Shown: positions 25,783 to 34,798, counted from the stretch's first letter. The stretch: 64,000 nt of DNA from Parazoarcus communis (GCF_003111665.1 NZ_CP022188.1:3534001-3598000), one strand, 5' to 3'. The notes: generated by a model from the sequence alone, not told the origin. A program made the numbers and translations.

Positions 25783-26760
25783 TCAGAGATCGAGCACCAG
25801 GCGGGGCGACTTCGCCCGCGAGATGCAGATCTGGATCAGTTTTCCGCCCGCCTTTTCGGCGTCGGACAGGAAGTAGTCGCGATGGTCGGGTTCGCCCTCG
25901 AGCACCGTGGCAGTGCACACGCCGCATTCGCCGCGCTTGCAGTCATACATCGGATCGCAGCCGGCTTCTTCCATGACTTCGACGATGGTCTTGTCCGCCG
26001 GAACGGTGAGCACTTGTCCGCTCTGGCTCAGTTCGACCTCGAAGGGCTGGTCGCCGGCCAAAGGGGCTGCGGAAGTGAATAGCTCGAAATGGACATGGCA
26101 GGCGGGCCAGCCGCGTTTCTTGGCGCCTTCGATGACCGCGTCGATCATGCCCTTCGGGCCACACACGTAGAGGTGCTGCGTGGTCGACAGGCCGTCTAGG
26201 AGTGCACCGATGTCGAGTCGGCTCACTGCGTCGTCGTCGGCATGCAGATGCAGCGCAGGGCCGGCAAGGGCGGTGAGTTCGTCCTTGAATGCAAGTTGAT
26301 CGAGGCTGCGTCCGCTGTAGTGCATCGACCAGGGGCGGCCTGCTGCCTGCAGTGCGCTCGCCATGGCTGCAATCGGGGTGATGCCAATGCCGCCCGCGAT
26401 GAGGACTGTTTCGGTTTCGTCTGCTTCGGCTGCGTGCAGGGGGAAGTCGTTTTTCGGTCCGGTCACGGTGAGCGTGTCACCAACGCTGAGGTCATGCATG
26501 AAGCGGGAGCCACCGCTGCTTTCGGCTTCGAGGCGAACGCCGAGGCGGTAGGCTTGCGGGGCATCAAAACAGCCCGCTTCGGGTGCGAAGGTGACGAGCG
26601 AGTAACAACGCGCATCTGCAAGGCCGGGAATCCTTACCTGCAAGTGAGCCCCGGGGGCAAACGGAGGGAGGGGGCTCCCGTCCGGTGCCCTCAGGCCAAG
26701 GCTGCGGACCAGCGGGGTTTCAACCCGGATGTCGCTGATGGTGAGTTCCATTTCTTGCAT
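25783..26760 (-). CDS. Oxygenase reductase, phthalate dioxygenase reductase type
   Basis: This 325-residue protein has the order flavin domain, NAD domain, C-terminal plant-type [2Fe-2S] ferredoxin. The flavin motif is RCYSLVTF (R-x-Y-S), and the NAD motifs are LIAGGIGITPIAAM and YVCGPKGMID. The cluster cysteines are CKRGECGVC plus a final CIS near the C-terminus. It passes electrons from NADH to the Rieske centre of the dioxygenase encoded immediately downstream. This domain order differs from the OxoR-type reductase at 50816, so the window carries two distinct electron-transfer systems. Confidence 0.9.
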   Translation of the reverse strand: MQEMELTISDIRVETPLVRSLGLRAPDGSPLPPFAPGAHLQVRIPGLADARCYSLVTFAPEAGCFDAPQAYRLGVRLEAESSGGSRFMHDLSVGDTLTVTGPKNDFPLHAAEADETETVLIAGGIGITPIAAMASALQAAGRPWSMHYSGRSLDQLAFKDELTALAGPALHLHADDDAVSRLDIGALLDGLSTTQHLYVCGPKGMIDAVIEGAKKRGWPACHVHFELFTSAAPLAGDQPFEVELSQSGQVLTVPADKTIVEVMEEAGCDPMYDCKRGECGVCTATVLEGEPDHRDYFLSDAEKAGGKLIQICISRAKSPRLVLDL

Positions 26761-26805
26761 GTGCGTGTCGTCCTCTCTCGTCCCGTTCTTTCCGTCTGTC
26801 GCGGA

Positions 26806-28419
26806 TCAGGCTGCCTGGCGGCTGAACATTGCGTTGGCAGCTTGTGTCGTGGTGCTTCCTCCGGCCCCGATCAGCAGGCCGAGTTGTGTGTCGAGCTGGC
26901 GGCCTTCCTCGTCAGCCATTGCGGCCTTCAGCAGCTTCTGCAGCGTGGCTGCGGCATCGGTGCTTCCGGCAAGCTGGTCTGCTGCCTTCATGAGGCTGGC
27001 GAAGCGCTTGTCACCACGGTCGTGTGTACCACTGTAGCCCTTGACGATGCGGCGGCAGTGCAGCACCTCGACCGCAAGCGCATAGTTGCCATTGCCAGCG
27101 AGGCGCACCACGCGGTCGAGCCATTCCTTGATCTGTGTGGTTTCGATCTGATGGCGCAGCAGGCTGCGGCGGAACCGGCGCATGCCGGACACCGCATAAA
27201 GGGCCAGGAACCAGGTCAGCGTACCCGTCTTCACACGGCGGCCCTTTTCCATGCGGCGCTTGACGAAACCGCCGAAGCCCCTGGATTGCTCCAGCCAGCG
27301 CCCGAGCCCGGTGGGCAGGGTGCCGCAGATCTCTTCCAGACGCGGATGCATGTACTCGGTGGTGTAGACCAGTTGATCGGACTTGGCGCCCACCTCCTGG
27401 CGCACGCGTTCGAAGCGGCTGCCGCGGGTCTTGAGGTCGGCTACGCGGATCACGTCGTCGTAGCTCATGGCGACTGCAAGCCGATGGGCTGCAGCGTTCG
27501 TCAGGGCCCAGTCCTGCGCTTCGCCGCCGTGGCGTGCATCGAGCGCATGCAGTTCGGTGCATTTCTGCAGATACTCGGTGGCATAGGCGATGTCCTGATA
27601 GTCGATCAGGCGGCGCAGGCCGGCAACCAGCATGCCGTGCGTTTCGGCCGGGAAGCCAGCTTTCACTTTGGACAGCAGGGCTTGCACTTCCGGGTTCGCA
27701 GCGCGATCGGGTACGTCGGGTGCGGGGCGCGAGGTATCGATCGCAGCCGGTGTTGAGGGCGCCTTCTGTGCCGCATCGAAACCGAGCGCGAAAGCGCGCA
27801 GGCTGGCCTCGACGCCCTTGCCGCCGTGGCGCACCGTTTCCTCGAAGGCTTCGCGTGCAAAGGGCAGGGCGCCTGAGCCGGCGATGGCGCCAAAGAGGCT
27901 GGCGGAGATGACGCTGCCGGCCTTCTCTGCCATTTCCTGCAGGTCGAAGCACATCAGGCGCTTTGCCGATTCGCGACCGGCGTCGATCACCTTGTTGGGG
28001 TCGGCAATGCCGTTGCCGAGCGCAGCCTTCTCACCGACGGCATAGCTGCGGTGGCTTGAGGTGATCAGGGTGGTGCGGTCGGGTGTCACCAGGCCACGTT
28101 GCATGGCGCGACCGGCTTCCATCAGCTCGGCTGCGACCACGAGGTCGAGGTCGCCGGGTGTCGGCATCATCGCCAGCGTGGGGGGCGTGCCAGCCGAGTG
28201 GGCCGTGCTTTCGGGGATCAACTCAAGGTAATAGATGGTGGCGCCGGTGCGCTGGGCTACGCCCGGAACCGAGGTGGTCTGTGCCCACCAGCCGGCATTC
28301 TCGGCCATCTCGACGATCCAGTCGGCGAGCACGCCGCCGCCCTGGCCGCCCATGGCGAGGATGGCGATCTTGATCGGGGTGCCGGGGTGAAGAACGATGT
28401 TTGTCTTGGCTACGGTCAT
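26806..28419 (-). CDS. iorB: Indolepyruvate ferredoxin oxidoreductase beta-type subunit, extended
   Basis: This protein of 537 residues is much longer than the about 200 residues of archaeal IorB. Residues about 15-200 are the pyruvate-oxidoreductase gamma-type domain (IAILAMGGQGGGVLADWIVEMA; TSVPGVAQRTGATIYY). The remaining 300 or so residues are a mostly helical extension, known from bacterial IorB-like proteins. With IorA it oxidatively decarboxylates aryl-2-oxoacids to aryl-acyl-CoA while reducing ferredoxin. The start at 28419 lies 14 bp after the iorA stop. The longer open frame upstream overlaps iorA and is not used. Confidence 0.82.
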   Translation of the reverse strand: MTVAKTNIVLHPGTPIKIAILAMGGQGGGVLADWIVEMAENAGWWAQTTSVPGVAQRTGATIYYLELIPESTAHSAGTPPTLAMMPTPGDLDLVVAAELMEAGRAMQRGLVTPDRTTLITSSHRSYAVGEKAALGNGIADPNKVIDAGRESAKRLMCFDLQEMAEKAGSVISASLFGAIAGSGALPFAREAFEETVRHGGKGVEASLRAFALGFDAAQKAPSTPAAIDTSRPAPDVPDRAANPEVQALLSKVKAGFPAETHGMLVAGLRRLIDYQDIAYATEYLQKCTELHALDARHGGEAQDWALTNAAAHRLAVAMSYDDVIRVADLKTRGSRFERVRQEVGAKSDQLVYTTEYMHPRLEEICGTLPTGLGRWLEQSRGFGGFVKRRMEKGRRVKTGTLTWFLALYAVSGMRRFRRSLLRHQIETTQIKEWLDRVVRLAGNGNYALAVEVLHCRRIVKGYSGTHDRGDKRFASLMKAADQLAGSTDAAATLQKLLKAAMADEEGRQLDTQLGLLIGAGGSTTTQAANAMFSRQAA

Positions 28420-28433
28420 GTCTGTCTCTTTCC

Positions 28434-30668
28434 TCACAGCGCGAAGCGCGTCTGGCGGGCCGCACGGCGGCGTTGCAGGAAGCCGATCACGGCTGAACGG
28501 AGCTTGCCGAGAAAGCGGTCGGTGCCGGTCGGGTTGTGGATGATGTCTGCGCGATAGAAGGACGGGCACAGCACCGCCGCTTCAGCCACCTCACCGCAGT
28601 TTCCGCAGCCAACACAGCTGTTGTCGACATGCGCCACGGGGTCTTCCTTCAGTGGGTCACCACTGTCCTTGACCGACAGCGAGGGGCAGCCCGAGAGCCG
28701 GATACAGGCATGGTCGCCGGTGCATACATCGGGATCGACGCCGAAACGCTCCTTCACCATGCGCTTGCCTTCCTTGACCGCCTTGTTGAACAGGGGCTTG
28801 ATCCGGCGCTGCTTGTTCAGCATGCATTCGGACTGGGCAATGATGACCTTGGGGCCGTCAGTGGTCGTCGTGAGTGCTTCCTCGAGCGTGTCGCGCATTT
28901 TGGCCACGTCGTAGGTGCGGTCGATGGTGCGGATCCACTTCACGCCAGCGCCACGGATGGCATTCTCGATCGGGTTCTTGGTGGCGCGATCTGCGTTCTC
29001 GGCACGGGACGACAGAATGTCCTGGCCGCCGGTTGCGGACGAGTAGTAGTTATCGACGATGACGATCACGCCGTCGTTCTTGTTGAACACCGCGTTGCCG
29101 ATGCCCGAGGTCAGACCGTTGTGCCAGAAGCCGCCATCGCCCATCACCGAAATCGAACGCTTGCCGGTTTTGGTGTTGAAGGCCGAGCTCGACGCTGCGC
29201 CAAGGCCGTAACCCATCGTGGTTGCGCCCAAGTTGAACGGCGGCAGGATGGAGAAAAGATGGCAGCCGATATCGCACGAGACGTGATGCTGGCCGAGGTC
29301 TGCCTCGGCGAGCTTCATCGCGGCAAAGATCGGGCGCTCGGGGCAGCCGGTACAGAAACCCGCGGGTCGCGCCGGCACCACTTCAGCCAGATCCTTTACC
29401 TTCGGATGAAAGGTCATCGGCACCGCAGCCGGACGTGGGGCGGGTGTCGTGGATGCTGCGGTCAGCGCTTCGAGGTCGGCTGCCAGTGAGGCCTCGCCAG
29501 CCGCGTCGGCTGCAACCGCAACGTGAGTCGCAAGGGCGTCGGGCTGGTGGGCCTTGAGAAAGGCCTCGATACCGGTCTTCATCGCCGCCGTGGTGTACTC
29601 ACCCGCCATCGGCAGCACATCCTTGCCCGACAGATGGGTGGAGACGCCAGCCTTGCGCAGAATGGAATGCAGGTTCTGCTCGATGTAATCGGGCTGGCCT
29701 TCTTCCAGCAGCAACACGGCGCGTCGGCCTTCGCAGAACTGGATGACCTCTTCGTCGATGACCGGGTAGGTCACGTTCATGACGTACATCGGAATCCGGC
29801 TGTTGCCGAAACTGTCAGCCAGGCCAAGCAGTTGCAGCGCGCGCATCACACCGTTGTACAGGCCGCCCTGCAGGATCAGGCCGATCTCGTTGAAGTCACC
29901 GTCAAAGAACTCGTTGAGTTTGTTGTCGCGGATGAACTTCACTGCGGCTGGCCAGCGCTGCTGGATCTTCTCGTGCTCGTGGCCGAAGGAGGCAGGCGGC
30001 AGCACGATGCGAGTGGTGTCGCGCACCGGGTTTTCCAGCGCCTGCTTCAACGTGTAGCGCGGACGCTTGTTTTCCTTGGTGATGAAGCGGCCATGTACGT
30101 GGCAGGAGCGGATACGGACCTGCAGCATGACCGGGGTGTTGCTGGCCTCGGACAGCTCGAAACCGTCTTCCACCGACTTGACGATGGATTCGAGGTTGGG
30201 GCGCGGGTCGAGCAGCCACATCTGCGACTTCATCGCGAACGCGTGCGAGCGTTCCTGCATGATCGAGGAGCCTTCGCCGTAGTCTTCGCCGATGATGATC
30301 AGTGCGCCGCCGGTCACGCCGCCGGAGGCGAGGTTGGCAAGTGCGTCAGAGGCGACGTTGGTGCCGACAGTAGACTTCCAGGTCACCGCGCCACGGATCG
30401 GGTACATCACCGAGGCCGCAAGCATTGCAGCTGCGGTGGCTTCGGAGGCGCTGGTCTCGAAATGGACGTCGAGCTCTTCGAGGATCTCGTTGGCGTCAGC
30501 CAGCACATCCATCAGATGCGAGATCGGCGAGCCCTGGTAGCCGCCGACATAGCCGACACCCGCCTGCAACAAACCCTTGGTGATGGCGAGAATCCCTTCG
30601 CCGCGAAACTCTTCGCCCGCGGGGATGCGCAGTTGCTGTACTTCCTTCTTGAAGGAACGCTCAGCCAT
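28434..30668 (-). CDS. iorA: Indolepyruvate ferredoxin oxidoreductase alpha-type subunit
   Basis: This 744-residue thiamine diphosphate enzyme has an N-terminal pyrimidine-binding domain (GYVGGYQGSPISHLMDVL; SEATAAAMLAASV). The diphosphate-binding domain shows GDGGFWHNG and ends its motif with a conserved N in VIVDN. A C-terminal ferredoxin domain has clustered cysteines (CVGCGNC, later CP). It is the catalytic subunit of a 2-oxoacid:ferredoxin oxidoreductase acting on indolepyruvate or phenylpyruvate-like acids. It is the first gene of the long minus-strand operon behind the promoter near 30860. Co-transcription of this usually oxygen-sensitive enzyme with an oxygenase is unusual. Confidence 0.85.
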   Translation of the reverse strand: MAERSFKKEVQQLRIPAGEEFRGEGILAITKGLLQAGVGYVGGYQGSPISHLMDVLADANEILEELDVHFETSASEATAAAMLAASVMYPIRGAVTWKSTVGTNVASDALANLASGGVTGGALIIIGEDYGEGSSIMQERSHAFAMKSQMWLLDPRPNLESIVKSVEDGFELSEASNTPVMLQVRIRSCHVHGRFITKENKRPRYTLKQALENPVRDTTRIVLPPASFGHEHEKIQQRWPAAVKFIRDNKLNEFFDGDFNEIGLILQGGLYNGVMRALQLLGLADSFGNSRIPMYVMNVTYPVIDEEVIQFCEGRRAVLLLEEGQPDYIEQNLHSILRKAGVSTHLSGKDVLPMAGEYTTAAMKTGIEAFLKAHQPDALATHVAVAADAAGEASLAADLEALTAASTTPAPRPAAVPMTFHPKVKDLAEVVPARPAGFCTGCPERPIFAAMKLAEADLGQHHVSCDIGCHLFSILPPFNLGATTMGYGLGAASSSAFNTKTGKRSISVMGDGGFWHNGLTSGIGNAVFNKNDGVIVIVDNYYSSATGGQDILSSRAENADRATKNPIENAIRGAGVKWIRTIDRTYDVAKMRDTLEEALTTTTDGPKVIIAQSECMLNKQRRIKPLFNKAVKEGKRMVKERFGVDPDVCTGDHACIRLSGCPSLSVKDSGDPLKEDPVAHVDNSCVGCGNCGEVAEAAVLCPSFYRADIIHNPTGTDRFLGKLRSAVIGFLQRRRAARQTRFAL

Positions 30669-30844
30669 GCTGCACCTCGCGGCGATGGGCTGAGTGAATG
30701 GTGTTGCCGCACTTCAGTGCGGTCTTTGCTGCATTTCTCTGTTTGGGGCAGGCCATGATCTTTCTCCTCGGATCTCCCGGATTCACGGGCGCAGCGATGT
30801 TGCCGCGCAATATCGTGGATGCAGGAATCACGTTGCTGGTAACT

Positions 30845-30893
30845 ACTTTAGGAATGAACATTTCCTTTGTCAATGGAAATGATGAAATTTCAT
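30845..30893 (-). promoter_or_regulatory. Promoter and operators of the iorA operon
   Basis: On the minus strand a consensus -35 TTGACA (30873-30868) is followed after exactly 17 bp by TAAAGT (30850-30845), a four-of-six -10. The -35 lies inside an inverted repeat with arms CATTTCC (30859-30865) and GGAAATG (30875-30881). Directly beside it is a perfect 12-bp palindrome ATGAAATTTCAT (30882-30893). The arrangement suggests a repressor competing with RNA polymerase (inference); the regulator is not identified. Confidence 0.6.
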
Positions 30894-31056
30894 GGAAGTT
30901 GGAAAATACCATGAAAAAACAGTGCGATACGAAAAACAACTTGGTGCGGCAATGCACCATAAAGGTGCTGACATGAAAGCCTTTCCGCGCTTGGCATTCG
31001 GTTTGATCCATGCTGCAGGTGCAGCAATTCGGCTCTTTTCATGCACCGGAATGGGG

Positions 31057-31093
31057 CAAAAAAGCGCCCGGTCACATCAAATGTGCCGGGCGA
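31057..31093 (-). terminator. Rho-independent terminator of the second cyclase gene
   Basis: A stem of 12 pairs (CGCCCGG and CACAT against ATGTG and CCGGGCG, one bulged T) spans 31065-31092. On the minus strand it is followed by one C and six T (31063-31058). It lies about 60 bp after the cyclase stop at 31154. This is the clearest intrinsic terminator in the window and isolates the cyclase from the iorA operon. Confidence 0.8.
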
Positions 31094-31153
31094 TCAACCG
31101 AACGATGGGCCGGGAGTGACACTATTCCCGGCTGCAGGCATCCGGGGCAGGGA

Positions 31154-31942
31154 TCAGTTGGGTTCGACGAGGGCCAGGACCCGTAGAGGGCTGCCGGAAC
31201 CGTTGCGGATCTTCAGCGGTGCAGCGAGGATCAATGCACCCTGGGGCGGCAACTGGTCGAGGTTTGTCAGGCACTGCAGGCCGTAGCGGTTGTTGCCATG
31301 CATGAAGTAGTGGCACGGGTAAGGGGTGTCCCATGCGTACGACTGGCCTGCATCCGTATTGATCGATTCGACACCGAAGCCCACGACATTGCGCGCTTCG
31401 ATCAGCCACTTGACGGTGCCTTCTGCCGGCCCGGGGGTGTGGGCGCCATCTTCCTTCATGTTTACATAGGCATCAGGCATTTCGCGCTTCGACCAGTCGG
31501 TGCGAAGCAGAACCCAGTTGTGTTCCGGGATCCGGCCATGCTTCGCTTCCCATGCCTCAAGAAACTCGATGGTCAGGACAAAATCGGGGTTTTCGGCAAC
31601 TTCCTTGCTGCAGTCGATCACGCAGGCCTGGGCCATGAAGTGCTCGGCAGGAATCGTATCGACCGTGTTCTGTTCGTAGTCCTTGCCGGAGATCCAGTGA
31701 GCCGGTGCATCGAAGTGGGTGCCGGTGTGTTCCGAGCACGAGAAGTTGTTCCAGTACCACGCCGGGCCACGTTCGTCGTAGTGCGAGATTTCCTCGATCT
31801 TGAACGGCCACGGCTGGTTGAACTGGGGCGGCAACTGCAGGGCGGGAAACTCGGGCGCCAGGGTCTGGGTGAGATCGACCACGCGAATCCGTCCGCTGAG
31901 CAAATCCCCGGCAAACCGGGCCAGGGTGCTGTTCGTTGTCAT
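31154..31942 (-). CDS. Cyclase family protein (isatin hydrolase/kynurenine formamidase type), paralogue
   Basis: This 262-residue protein has the metal-site signature SEHTGTHFDAPAHW (about residues 75-88), the long shared block CHYFMHGNNRYGLQCLTNLDQ and the C-terminal LKIRNGSGSPLRVLAL. It is about 70% identical by eye to the cyclase at 18882-19667. Known relatives hydrolyse N-formylkynurenine or the cyclic amide isatin. It is monocistronic, with its own terminator, and divergent from the first oxoO gene across 478 bp. Opening of a lactam such as an oxoquinoline or isatin is a testable role (inference). The start at 31942 is supported by AGGAG upstream. Confidence 0.85.
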   Translation of the reverse strand: MTTNSTLARFAGDLLSGRIRVVDLTQTLAPEFPALQLPPQFNQPWPFKIEEISHYDERGPAWYWNNFSCSEHTGTHFDAPAHWISGKDYEQNTVDTIPAEHFMAQACVIDCSKEVAENPDFVLTIEFLEAWEAKHGRIPEHNWVLLRTDWSKREMPDAYVNMKEDGAHTPGPAEGTVKWLIEARNVVGFGVESINTDAGQSYAWDTPYPCHYFMHGNNRYGLQCLTNLDQLPPQGALILAAPLKIRNGSGSPLRVLALVEPN

Positions 31943-32420
31943 CTGGAGCTCCTGATGGAAAATTTGGGGGGATGCGACCACAAAAGGATGGACGTTGGCG
32001 GGCCCGACCGAAATCCGAAAAGCGCATTCGGCTATCCGGTTTGCGCATGCACAGACGACCCGACCGGCGACCAGAGGATTTTCGTCCTGTAACGCAGGCG
32101 CTGTAAGGGCGTCACAAGGCCGGGAAGAGCGAGAGGAGAAGTGCACTCCCAAACGGGCGCACAGCGTAAGAGTCACGGCACGGAACAGCGCAACTCCTCT
32201 CCCGTGTGCGCTATTCGGTGCCCTCGACGGATGAACCCCGGCCCACGCTGGACTGCACTGGTCGGTTTTCGTTTTCTGCGCTGACGGGATAAGGCGTGTC
32301 CGCAATGGAGCGCGTGGTGTGGGTGTGGTGCCTAGGATGTGGCTCATGGAAGCGTTGCCGGGGTGACCGGTGGCGCAGGCGATGAGTTGCGCTAGGCGCA
32401 TTTGGACAGGGAGCAAGTCA
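31943..32420. other. Divergent control region between cyclase and oxoO copy 1
   Basis: This 478-bp region carries no gene. The right-hand 151 bp (from 32270) belong to the direct repeat and are shared with the region before oxoO copy 2. The left part holds a loose inverted repeat GAGAGGAG (32131-32138)/CTCCTCTC (32194-32201). I cannot identify a convincing sigma-70 promoter here, in keeping with an activator-dependent promoter (inference). Confidence 0.5.
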
Positions 32421-33761
32421 ATGGCAGACGAACCGGTAGTGCGTCGGCGGGTAGTGAAGGCGGCGAGCGGGATCAGCGAAGCGCGGGTCAATGGACAGAA
32501 GACGCAGAGCCAGTACCAGCCGTACAAGGATGCGGCGTGGGGCTTCATCAACCACTGGTATCCGGCGGTGTTCAGCAAGGAGCTGGGCGAGGACGAAGTG
32601 AAGGGCATCCAGATCTGCGGGATCCCGATCGTGCTGCGTCGTGTGGATGGCAAGGTGTATGCGCTCAAGGACCAGTGTCTGCACCGCGGGGTGAGATTGT
32701 CGGAGAAGCCGATGTGCTTCAACAAGAAGACGATCTCGTGCTGGTATCACGGTTTCACCTTCGACCTGAAGGACGGCAAGCTCTCGACCATCGTGGCCAA
32801 CCCGGACGACAAGCTGGTGGGCACGACGGGGCTGACGAGCTACCCGACCGAGGAAGTGGCGGGGATGGTGTTCGTGTTCGTGCGTGAGGACGACTTTGCC
32901 GATGAAGACGTGCCGCCGCTATCGCAGGATCTGCCGTTCCGCTTCCCCGAGAACAGCGAACGTTTCCCGCACCCGCTGTGGCCGGCCGCGCCGAGCCTGC
33001 TCGACGCAGACGCGGTAGGTCACGGCATGCACCGCACCGGGTACGGCAACTGGCGCATCGCGTGCGAGAACGGCTTCGACAACGCGCACATCCTGGTGCA
33101 CAAGGACAACACCATCGTGCACGCGATGGAATGGGTGCTGCCGCTGGGGATTCTGCCCACGAGCGACGACTGCATCACCGTGGTCGAAGATGAGCAAGGC
33201 CCCAAGGGCATGATGCAGTGGCTGTTCACCGACAAGTGGGCGCCGGTGCTGGAGAACAAGTCGCTGGGCCTGGAAGTGAAGGGCGTTAATGGACGTGCCT
33301 ACCGCACCTCGGTGGTGCTGCCCGGTGTGCTGATGGTGGAGAACTGGCCGGGCGAGCACATTGTGCAATACGAATGGTATGTGCCGATCACCGACGACCT
33401 GCACGAATACTGGGAAGTGCTGGTGAAGGTGTGCCCGACGGAGAAGGACCGGGAAGACTTCAAGTACAAGTTCGACCGGGTGTACAAGCCGCTGTGTCTG
33501 CACGGCTTCAACGACTGCGACCTGTATGCACGCGAAGCGATGCAGAGCTTCTACGCCGACGGCACGGGCTGGGATGACGAGCAACTGGTGGCGACGGACA
33601 TCTCGCCGATCACGTGGCGCAAGCTGGCCTCGCGCTGGAACCGTGGTATCGCGAAGCCGGGCAAGGGTGTGGCGGGATCGGTGAAGACGCACAGCATCCG
33701 CTTCAAGGACACGGCCGCAGGCAAGCCGCCCGGCTACTTCGTCGAACAGATCGAAGACTGA
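32270..33761 (+). repeat. 1,492-bp direct repeat, copy 1 (oxoO with 151 bp upstream)
   Basis: The sequence from 32270 to 33761 recurs at 49229-50720 with an offset of 16,959 bp. I count ten substitutions, all in the coding part and all synonymous, and none in the 151 bp upstream. Identity stops at the base before 32270 and right after the stop codon. No inverted terminal repeats or transposase flank it. Confidence 0.95.
32421..33761 (+). CDS. oxoO: 2-oxo-1,2-dihydroquinoline 8-monooxygenase, oxygenase component (copy 1)
   Basis: This 446-residue Rieske oxygenase belongs to the CarAa/OxoO branch, which works as a homotrimer without a beta subunit. The Rieske ligands are CLH and CWYH with 18 residues between H and C. 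The mononuclear iron ligands are in FDNAHILVHKD, with the distal Asp in GFNDCDLYAREA. Length and sequence closely match my recollection of OxoO from Pseudomonas putida 86, including shared stretches such as WGFINHWYP and WRKLASRWNRGIAKPG. The enzyme hydroxylates 2-oxoquinoline at C8 using electrons from OxoR. ATG at 32421 follows CAGGGAG. It heads the mhp operon; the protein is identical to copy 2. A related N-heteroaromatic substrate remains possible. Confidence 0.85.
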   Translation: MADEPVVRRRVVKAASGISEARVNGQKTQSQYQPYKDAAWGFINHWYPAVFSKELGEDEVKGIQICGIPIVLRRVDGKVYALKDQCLHRGVRLSEKPMCFNKKTISCWYHGFTFDLKDGKLSTIVANPDDKLVGTTGLTSYPTEEVAGMVFVFVREDDFADEDVPPLSQDLPFRFPENSERFPHPLWPAAPSLLDADAVGHGMHRTGYGNWRIACENGFDNAHILVHKDNTIVHAMEWVLPLGILPTSDDCITVVEDEQGPKGMMQWLFTDKWAPVLENKSLGLEVKGVNGRAYRTSVVLPGVLMVENWPGEHIVQYEWYVPITDDLHEYWEVLVKVCPTEKDREDFKYKFDRVYKPLCLHGFNDCDLYAREAMQSFYADGTGWDDEQLVATDISPITWRKLASRWNRGIAKPGKGVAGSVKTHSIRFKDTAAGKPPGYFVEQIED

Positions 33762-33768
33762 TTCCCTG

Positions 33769-33793
33769 GTCGATGCGCCTGAAGCGCATCGAC
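33769..33793 (+). other. Hairpin between oxoO copy 1 and mhpC
   Basis: Arms GTCGATGCGC (33769-33778) and GCGCATCGAC (33784-33793) flank a CTGAA loop, seven bases after the oxoO stop and just outside the repeat. The sequence after it (ATCATTTC) is only mildly T-rich. It may be an attenuator or an mRNA-processing/stabilising element between oxoO and the ring-cleavage genes. Confidence 0.5.
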
Positions 33794-33888
33794 ATCATTT
33801 CAAGAATTCTTCCCCGTGACAGTGTGCGGGCAGGTCAAGCCCGGCCTGCGCATGGCCTCGTCACGCCGGAACTCAGGAGTACCAATCT

Positions 33889-34785
33889 GTGACACCTTCC
33901 TTTCAGAGCATCTGGGCTGAACTCCGTCAGACAAGCTTTTGTCAGGGCTGGACGGACGCTGGCGGCGTCAACACCCGTTACCTTCACACCGGCGACCGTG
34001 CCAGTCCTGCCTTGATCATGCTGCACGGTGTTGGCGGACATGCCGAGGCCTATGTGCGCAACCTCAAGGCGCATGGCATGCATTTCTCCACATGGGCGAT
34101 CGACATGATCGGTCACGGCTGGTCCTCTCCCGCGACGAGCGATCTGGAGATCCCGGCCTATATCGAACACCTGCTGCGCTTCATGGACGCGCAGAACATC
34201 GAGCGCGCGAGTTTCTCGGGTGAGTCGCTGGGCGGGTGGGTGGCTGCCCGGATGGCGATTGACCATCCGGACCGCGTCGAACGTCTGGTGTTGAACACGG
34301 CTGGGGGGTCGCAGGCGGACCCAGCCGTGATGTCACGGCTGAAATCCTTGTCATTGCAGGCCGCGAGTGATCCTTCGTGGGACTTCATCAAGGCACGCGT
34401 TGAGTGGCTGATGGCGGACAAGACCAAGGCTTACGACGATCTGATCGCGACTCGTCAGGCGATCTATGCCCAGCCCGGTATGGCTGCGGGCATGAAGCAC
34501 AACATGGTGTTGCAGGACATGGAAACCCGGCTGCGCAATCTGATCGCGGCCGAAGACTATGCCCGCATCGCTGCACCGACGCTGGTGCTGTGGACCTCAG
34601 ATGACCCCACTGCGGACGTCACCGAGGGCCGGCGCATCGCGTCGATGATTCCGGGTGCCTTGTTCACTGTCATGGACGGCTGCGGCCACTGGCCCCAGTT
34701 CGAGGACCCGGCCACCTTCAACCGGATCCATCTCGCGTTTCTCCTTGGCGGTGCCGTCCCCGAAGCGGTTCGCGTGGGGCCGTAA
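33889..34785 (+). CDS. mhpC: Meta-cleavage-product C-C hydrolase (MhpC-like)
   Basis: This 298-residue alpha/beta hydrolase has the oxyanion region [11 protein letters not shown], nucleophile elbow SGESLGGW, Asp in WTSDDPTAD and His in DGCGHWPQ. Next to mhpB and mhpDFE it should cleave 2-hydroxy-6-oxonona-2,4-dienedioate to succinate and 2-hydroxypenta-2,4-dienoate. The start is GTG at 33889 with CAGGAG upstream. The family assignment is certain; the exact substrate follows from the neighbouring mhpB. Confidence 0.85.
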   Translation: MTPSFQSIWAELRQTSFCQGWTDAGGVNTRYLHTGDRASPALIMLHGVGGHAEAYVRNLKAHGMHFSTWAIDMIGHGWSSPATSDLEIPAYIEHLLRFMDAQNIERASFSGESLGGWVAARMAIDHPDRVERLVLNTAGGSQADPAVMSRLKSLSLQAASDPSWDFIKARVEWLMADKTKAYDDLIATRQAIYAQPGMAAGMKHNMVLQDMETRLRNLIAAEDYARIAAPTLVLWTSDDPTADVTEGRRIASMIPGALFTVMDGCGHWPQFEDPATFNRIHLAFLLGGAVPEAVRVGP

Positions 34786-34798
34786 GGGAAGCCGCCCC

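Larger units (their letters stand above)
30669..31153. other. Intergenic control region upstream of iorA
   Basis: These 485 bp carry no credible gene. They hold, from right to left on the minus strand, the terminator of the cyclase gene (31057-31093), an AT-rich stretch with operator-like repeats and a strong promoter (30845-30893), and an untranslated leader of about 170 nt before iorA. The short open frames on either strand have no recognisable domain. Confidence 0.6.

Noticed and set aside
24259..26082. 607-codon open frame on the plus strand
   Set aside because: Antisense to the dioxygenase alpha subunit and reductase; low-complexity composition and no recognisable fold.
32370..32420. 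Upstream start giving OxoO 17 additional residues
   Set aside because: The ATG at 32421 has a good ribosome site and gives 446 residues, which matches the family; the added residues (MAQAMSCARRIWTGSKS) have no counterpart that I know of.
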